5,591 bases of DNA from Cenarchaeum sp. (GTDB taxonomy: Archaea > Thermoproteota > Nitrososphaeria > Nitrososphaerales > Nitrosopumilaceae): positions 1 to 5,591 of the forward strand of contig RKSK01000022.1 of assembly GCA_007570915.1 (NCBI GenBank), in the 5' to 3' direction. The position numbers and the translations under genes are program-made. The notes beneath the pieces are model-generated. The model saw only the letters and a list, made by a program, of their open reading frames with translations, searched no databases and was not told the origin of the DNA. Below, piece after piece: positions 4,389 to 5,591 of this stretch (within the stretch, counting starts at the first letter, position 1; each line of letters opens with the position of its first letter).

Positions 4389-5591
4389 TTACCCATCCAG
4401 GAGGGCCGCGGCGGCGGCGGCGGCGCGGCGCGCCCCGCCGGCCTCAAAGGAGGCCCCAAAGGCCCGCAGCGCGCCGTCGTGGGCCCGCGGCGAGGCGAGC
4501 ATCCCGGCGGCCGCAGAGGCGATCTCGCGCGGCGTGCGCGCCATGGCGCCGAGGCCGCGGTCGCGGGCCCACGAGACGTGGTTTGCGTGCTCGTCGTATA
4601 TGGGGACGCCGACTATGGGCTTTTGCCAGGTCCCGAGGACCTCGCCCATCGCCGTGTGCGAGCCGTTGAGGACCGCGTGCGCGCAGCGGCCCAGGACCGC
4701 GTCGCGCTCGGCGTCGCTGAGGAACGCGACGTCGATCTGCAGCCAGTCGACGCCGCGCTCGAGGGCCTCGCGGACCGTGTGCACGCCCCCGTCGCGGCCG
4801 ACGACCCTGTCGATTGCCGCGCCGGGCCTCGCGTGCGAGACGACGCGGCGGCAGTCGCGCATTTTGGGGTCCGCAAACGCCGCCTCGTATTTCGCGCCCG
4901 TCGCGCTGTTTGTCGGCGCGTCGCCCGTGCGCATCCAGTAGCCAAACTCGGCGTCGCCGATGAGGCGCTCCAGGTCGCCGGGCGGGCCGGCGCGCGGCGC
5001 GGGCCGCTGCGCAAAGTGGCCGACAAACTCGACCTTGTGCATTAGCGGTTTTGGGATGTTCAGGTTGCGCTCGCAGATGCAGTTGGGCGGCGCCGAGTCG
5101 GCCACGAGTATGCGCGTCGCCTTGGCGATCTGCCTTGCGATAAACTCTGCGGCCGGGCGCAGGTAAAAGCGGCTCGCGTACAGGCGCGGGCGGTACTGGT
5201 TTGTCACAAACGCGCACGGTATCGACCTCCTCGACGCTATGACGTTGGACCCCATGTCGCCGTCGTTTATCGCCAGGTCAAAGCGCTCGCGGTCATAGAG
5301 GCGCGCCTCTGCGCGCAGGTACGACGCTATGCGGCTTGGCAGCGTGGGCCCGCCCACGGGGACCGCGAGGTTGAGGAGCGAGCGCGCGACGCTCGGGCCG
5401 GACCTGCCCCCTATGGGCGTGGGCATGAGTATCTCGTGTATGTTTGGGCCGGCGCGCGGAAAGCGCTCGCGCAGGCGCGAGAGTATGGGCTCCTTTGAGG
5501 CGTAGTGGACGTCCAGGTCGCCGCGCAGCGCGCGCAGCTCGGCGTCAAGGGCCATCATGCGCGCATAGTGCCCGCCGCCCCACGGGTAGAC
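4389..5591 (-). CDS. GT-B glycosyltransferase of MurG/MJ1255-like type, N-terminus beyond the right edge
   Basis: The frame is open from the right edge to a TAA at 4389-4391, giving 400 visible residues. An ATG at 5558 is not the likely start, because the preceding in-frame residues (GGGHYAR, visible 5-11) form the GxGHxxR-type loop that opens many GT-B enzymes. Only a short N-terminal piece should be missing. Around visible 107-115 is FDLAINDGD, followed by IPCAFVTNQ, matching the second half of the N-terminal domain in archaeal MJ1255-like transferases. In the C-terminal domain NGSHTAMGE (309-317) replaces the usual GGxxTxxE donor-binding motif, and PIYDEHANHV (E334) replaces the usual EQxxNA, so the donor is probably a nucleotide sugar. 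The last 25 or so residues are Ala-rich. The enzyme probably acts at the inner membrane face on a glycolipid or glycan, but acceptor and sugar are unknown. No promoter is visible because the start is outside. Confidence 0.85.
   Translation of the reverse strand, partial: VYPWGGGHYARMMALDAELRALRGDLDVHYASKEPILSRLRERFPRAGPNIHEILMPTPIGGRSGPSVARSLLNLAVPVGGPTLPSRIASYLRAEARLYDRERFDLAINDGDMGSNVIASRRSIPCAFVTNQYRPRLYASRFYLRPAAEFIARQIAKATRILVADSAPPNCICERNLNIPKPLMHKVEFVGHFAQRPAPRAGPPGDLERLIGDAEFGYWMRTGDAPTNSATGAKYEAAFADPKMRDCRRVVSHARPGAAIDRVVGRDGGVHTVREALERGVDWLQIDVAFLSDAERDAVLGRCAHAVLNGSHTAMGEVLGTWQKPIVGVPIYDEHANHVSWARDRGLGAMARTPREIASAAAGMLASPRAHDGALRAFGASFEAGGARRAAAAAAALLDG

Noticed and set aside
4262..4459. 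Minus-strand 65-codon frame between the glycosyltransferase and the zinc-ribbon gene
   Set aside because: Its start lies inside the glycosyltransferase in another frame and its composition is Pro/Arg/Ala from GC-rich DNA. The tail (TGELTARDEELPRG) looks plausible but is too short to support a gene.
4084..4941. Plus-strand 285-codon frame
   Set aside because: It is antisense to the zinc-ribbon protein and glycosyltransferase, both of which have clear motifs; it is Arg/Ser/Ala-rich without any domain.
1..5591. CRISPR array, transposon ends, attachment sites, toxin-antitoxin or other defence module
   Set aside because: I see no regularly spaced repeats, transposase or integrase motifs, or paired small genes; the five genes have ordinary metabolic or surface-type families.

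Overview
This is a very GC-rich window with an archaeal gene style, most likely from a high-GC member of the Nitrososphaerota (Thaumarchaeota). Four signs point there. TATA-box-like elements (TTTATA, TTTTAA) sit about 26-32 bases upstream of the predicted start codons. No Shine-Dalgarno motif is evident at those starts. Three of the four visible starts are GTG. Isoleucine is often coded by ATA and arginine by AGG despite the high GC. The lineage is an inference from style and protein flavour, because the window has no rRNA or marker gene.

Layout from left to right. (1) 1-1732, minus: the N-terminal 577 residues of a large secreted zinc metallopeptidase of gluzincin type (HEYGH plus EGWANF), running off the left edge. 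(2) 1733-2420: a gap of about 690 bases with no convincing gene, but with several inverted repeats and a G-rich direct repeat. (3) 2421-3095, minus: a class I SAM-dependent methyltransferase. (4) 3096-3159: a compact divergent promoter with two TATA elements back to back. (5) 3160-3933, plus: a classical short-chain dehydrogenase/reductase (SDR). (6) 3930-4226, minus: a small four-cysteine zinc-ribbon-like protein, convergent with the SDR; the two stop codons overlap in one CTAG. (7) 4227-4388: a short GC-rich gap with strong inverted repeats. (8) 4389-5591, minus: a GT-B glycosyltransferase of MurG/MJ1255-like type, running off the right edge.

The genes look like independent, mostly single-gene transcription units, each with its own core promoter where the upstream side is visible. 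A surface or envelope theme is possible (secreted protease plus glycosyltransferase), but nothing in the window ties the five genes into one pathway. I found no CRISPR array, tRNA, rRNA, transposase or clear defence module. The points most worth following up are the metallopeptidase, the structured gap at 1770-2420, the mirrored divergent promoter, and the near-identical promoter element in front of the methyltransferase and zinc-ribbon genes.
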